NCBI GenBank assembly: GCA_040905245.1
Contig: JBBDRX010000085.1
Location: 1 to 26,720 of the forward strand
Origin: JBBDRX01 sp040905245
GTDB taxonomy: Bacteria; Bacteroidota; Rhodothermia; Balneolales; Balneolaceae
Direction of reading: 5' to 3'
DNA: 26,720 nucleotides
Shown: positions 24,687-26,720 of the stretch, piece by piece
Layout: every line of letters starts with the position of its first letter
Position numbering within the stretch: position 1 is the first letter of the stretch
Notes under the pieces: model-generated
What the model was told of the DNA's origin: nothing
Database searches by the model: none
What the model saw: only the letters and a program-made list of their open reading frames with translations
Translations under genes and position numbers: made by a program

Positions 24687-24887
24687 TAGACTATGGGGTT
24701 TGCAGGTTTCATGGTTTAGGGCTGCTTGTTTGTAACAACCATTTCTATAATATTGAAAATTATCAATTCCCAATAAACAACTTTGTACGGTTTCTCCCTA
24801 CAAGCTTGAAAATTCCGTTGATTTTCAGAAAGCGGAGTGACATCCGGAGAATTGATAAATTCCTTTCGGATAATGTGAAGAAATTAT

Positions 24888-24893
24888 TATACT
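24888..24893 (+). promoter_or_regulatory. Candidate -10 box for the symporter genes
   Basis: TATACT differs from TATAAT by one base. A convincing -35 at 17±1 bases is absent. It would give a leader of about 135 bases before the DUF4212 start at 25034. Weak support only. Confidence 0.25.
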
Positions 24894-24916
24894 CATGCTG
24901 ATTTCAGAGGCGGAAG

Positions 24917-24985
24917 ATGGATGTACCGTATTCAGAAATGCGGGTTGAGCCGCAACCATTTCTCTCAACGATACTGCTGTTTTGA
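24917..24985 (+). CDS. Possible 22-residue leader peptide
   Basis: An ATG preceded by GAGG at six-base spacing opens a 22-codon frame (MDVPYSEMRV…TILLF) ending in TGA. It lies 49 bases before the DUF4212 start and downstream of the candidate -10 box. It contains the GGTTG/CAACC hairpin. It has no run of a single regulatory codon, so classical attenuation is not obvious. It may be chance. Confidence 0.2.
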   Translation: MDVPYSEMRVEPQPFLSTILLF

Positions 24986-25033
24986 ACACTCTGACAGATT
25001 ATTATTACTGTTAATTTAGACTACGTGTCATTC

Positions 25034-25288
25034 ATGAAAAATAACGCACAAGAGTATTGGAAAAGGAATGTACGCCTTTTGGTTACTCTACTCAGTATCT
25101 GGTTCCTGGTCTCTTACGGCTTCGGGATACTTCTCGTGGACTGGCTGGATGCCATCCGAATCGGAGGGTTCAAACTGGGATTCTGGTTTGCCCAACAGGG
25201 ATCACAGTATGTTTTTGTGGTCCTGATCTTTGTCTACGTTTTTAAAATGAACAAGCTGGACAAAGAGTTTGGCTACCACGAAGGTTGA
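25034..25288 (+). CDS. DUF4212 protein, small subunit of sodium:solute symporter
   Basis: The 84-residue membrane protein has two transmembrane helices (about 13-35 and 50-70) flanked by a start typical of DUF4212 (NNAQEYWKRNVRLL) and the conserved IGGFKLGFWFAQQGS loop before the second helix. This family is the small partner of VC_2705-type sodium:solute symporters; the large subunit is the next gene. A GTG three codons upstream (25025) is an alternative start; neither has a good Shine–Dalgarno. The order small–large with 58 bases between is the usual one. Transported substrate is not readable, though acetate or other small organic acids are suggested for relatives. Confidence 0.9.
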   Translation: MKNNAQEYWKRNVRLLVTLLSIWFLVSYGFGILLVDWLDAIRIGGFKLGFWFAQQGSQYVFVVLIFVYVFKMNKLDKEFGYHEG

Positions 25289-25346
25289 CAAAGGCTGTCG
25301 ACACGAGCATCATCTATTTACCCCTTAACAAGACTGTAAGAATCGA

Positions 25347-26720
25347 ATGGATATTCAAATTTGGACCTTTATCATTGTCGGTATTACGTTCGCTATCTAC
25401 ATCGGTATTGCGATTTGGGCGCGGGCGGGATCGACAAGTGACTTCTATGTAGCAGGCGGTGGCGTACCTCCTCTGGCAAACGGGATGGCAACAGCTGCTG
25501 ACTGGATGTCGGCCGCCTCATTTATCTCAATGGCCGGATTGATTTCATTTTTGGGCTATGACGGTTCTGTCTATTTAATGGGGTGGACCGGAGGGTATGT
25601 ACTTCTTGCCCTTTTGCTGGCTCCCTATCTTCGCAAATTTGGAAAGTTTACTGTTCCGGATTTTGTCGGTGACCGTTACTACTCTGATTGGGCGCGTCTT
25701 GTCGCTATCTTTTGCGCAATTTTTGTCTCCTTTACCTACATTGCCGGCCAGATGCGGGGCGTTGGTATTGTCTTCTCACGTTTTCTGGAAGTGGACCTGA
25801 CTCTTGGTGTGATCATCGGTATGATCATCGTCTTCTTTTATGCGGTTCTCGGTGGAATGAAGGGGATTACCTATACACAGGTCGCTCAGTATTGTGTACT
25901 CATTTTTGCATACCTGGTTCCGGCTATTTTCGTCTCCATAATGCTGACCAACAACCCATTTCCGCAACTTGGATTTGGTAGTACGTTGGCGGATGAAGGA
26001 GTTTACCTTCTGGACCGGTTGGATGGAATGATGAGGGATCTTGGTTTTGCTGCCTATACGGAAGGCACCCGGCCAAAGATTGATGTCTTTTTCATAACAG
26101 CGGCGTTGATGGTGGGGACGGCTGGCCTGCCCCATGTGATTGTTCGTTTCTTTACAGTTCCCAAAGTCCGGGATGCGCGATTGAGTGCAGGGTATGCATG
26201 TATCTTTATTGTCTTGCTTTACAGTACTGCACCTGCCGTTGCTGCATTTGCCAAAGTGAATTTTATCGACTCGACCCAGGATGTCACCTATACGGAAGCA
26301 CCATCCTGGTTCCATAACTGGGAGGCTACAGGACTGTTACAGTGGGAGGATCAGAATGGAGATGGAAAGATCCAGTACCATGCAGAAGAGAGTCGAAATG
26401 AACTTCAGATTGACCCGGATATTATGGTGCTGGCCAGTCCGGAAATTGCTCAAACTCCCAACTGGGTGGTTGGGCTTATCGTGGCGGGTGGGCTTGCAGC
26501 AGCACTCTCCACAGCCGCCGGCCTTCTGCTGGTGCTTTCCACTTCGATTGCCCATGATCTTTTGAAGAGAATTCTGATGCCGACGCTGTCCGACAAGGGA
26601 GAACTTACGACGGCTCGGATAACCATCTTTTTTACTCTTATCATGGCCGGTTATCTGGGCGTTCATCCTCCGGGTTTTGTCGCGGAGACGGTGGCATTCG
26701 CATTTGGACTGGCTGCTGCA
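25347..26720 (+). CDS. Sodium:solute symporter large subunit, VC_2705/ActP-like (partial 3')
   Basis: The first 458 residues are present; the frame is open to the last base of the window. Helix 1 is at about 5-27. SDFYVAGGGVPPLANGMATA (about 31-50), ADWMSAASFISMAG and VPDFVGDRYYS are hallmarks of the SSS family, in the branch near acetate permease ActP. A hydrophilic, probably extracytoplasmic segment at about 300-370 carries an EF-hand-like loop D335-x-N-x-D-G-x-I. It is followed by LAAALSTAAGLLLVLSTSIAHDL, the conserved sodium-site helix region. Together with the DUF4212 protein upstream it should form the two-subunit carrier. The full protein is usually about 570-600 residues. Confidence 0.94.
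   Translation, partial: MDIQIWTFIIVGITFAIYIGIAIWARAGSTSDFYVAGGGVPPLANGMATAADWMSAASFISMAGLISFLGYDGSVYLMGWTGGYVLLALLLAPYLRKFGKFTVPDFVGDRYYSDWARLVAIFCAIFVSFTYIAGQMRGVGIVFSRFLEVDLTLGVIIGMIIVFFYAVLGGMKGITYTQVAQYCVLIFAYLVPAIFVSIMLTNNPFPQLGFGSTLADEGVYLLDRLDGMMRDLGFAAYTEGTRPKIDVFFITAALMVGTAGLPHVIVRFFTVPKVRDARLSAGYACIFIVLLYSTAPAVAAFAKVNFIDSTQDVTYTEAPSWFHNWEATGLLQWEDQNGDGKIQYHAEESRNELQIDPDIMVLASPEIAQTPNWVVGLIVAGGLAAALSTAAGLLLVLSTSIAHDLLKRILMPTLSDKGELTTARITIFFTLIMAGYLGVHPPGFVAETVAFAFGLAAA

Larger units (their letters stand above)
24687..25033. other. Divergent intergenic region, uspA / symporter, repeat-rich
   Basis: These 347 AT-rich bases hold no sizeable gene. I see a 10-bp perfect inverted repeat, TTATCAATTC (24760-24769) and GAATTGATAA (24849-24858), spaced 79 bases apart. 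TTGAAAATT is directly repeated at 24753-24761 and 24806-24814. A 7-bp inverted repeat TGAAAAT…ATTTTCA spans 24807-24827. A TATACT -10-like box lies at 24888-24893, a 22-codon open frame at 24917-24985, and a small GGTTG/CAACC hairpin at 24943-24957. Confidence 0.45.

Noticed and set aside
24687..24773. Twenty-nine-codon N-terminal extension of the UspA protein
   Set aside because: The extension is not UspA-like, and the β1 strand begins right after the ATG at 24686.
1..26720. CRISPR arrays, tRNA or rRNA genes, transposases, toxin–antitoxin pairs and attachment sites
   Set aside because: I looked for regularly spaced repeats, RNA gene signatures and mobile-element proteins and saw none.

Overview
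The window looks like a draft chromosomal contig from a Bacteroidota-type bacterium, most likely Balneolota/Rhodothermota. This rests on four things: a GWxTD-domain protein, a patatin–POTRA–β-barrel outer-membrane protein ending in Phe, two perfect Bacteroidota-style TAnnTTTG promoter elements, and intermediate GC with acidic proteins. It is inference; no rRNA is present. A run of exactly 100 Ns (7348-7447) marks an assembly gap inside recC. I see no tRNA, rRNA, insertion sequence, prophage or CRISPR array.

Layout. 1-1489 (+): the C-terminal tail of a likely MgtE magnesium transporter, then thyA and folA overlapping by ATGA. 1504-2763 (-): an HD-domain dNTPase-like protein. 3099-4181 (+): an M42 aminopeptidase, divergent from the HD gene, with TATATTTG elements facing outward between them. 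4300-6084 (-): an acyl-CoA thioesterase, an orphan HPt protein and galE. 6259-14756 (+): recC (interrupted by the gap), recB and recD. 14753-21716 (-): a tightly packed seven-gene set read as SUI1/YciH, patatin–Omp85, TPR, GWxTD, pdxA, methyltransferase (frameshifted) and ftsE. 21997-23692 (+): eda and kdgK, closed by a strong bidirectional terminator. 23835-24686 (-): a tandem-domain UspA. 25034-26720 (+): a two-component sodium:solute symporter (DUF4212 small subunit plus large subunit, cut by the window end).

How the genes fit together. ThyA and DHFR form the dTMP/tetrahydrofolate cycle, and the HD protein next to them may degrade dNTPs. RecBCD is the complete double-strand-break repair helicase–nuclease, with all visible motor and nuclease residues kept. 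The envelope set combines secreted, lipid-active and division-related proteins with vitamin B6 synthesis. Eda and KdgK convert 2-keto-3-deoxygluconate to pyruvate and glyceraldehyde-3-phosphate. The UspA gene and the symporter pair are divergent across a repeat-rich 347-base region.

Most of the window is conserved core metabolism and repair. I did not find a clear, wholly new defence or mobile system. The items most worth following are the -1 frameshift in the methyltransferase, the GWxTD protein with a degenerate signature in its envelope operon, the hairpin/operator in front of recBCD, the overlapping half-sites before eda, and the repeat-rich symporter leader.
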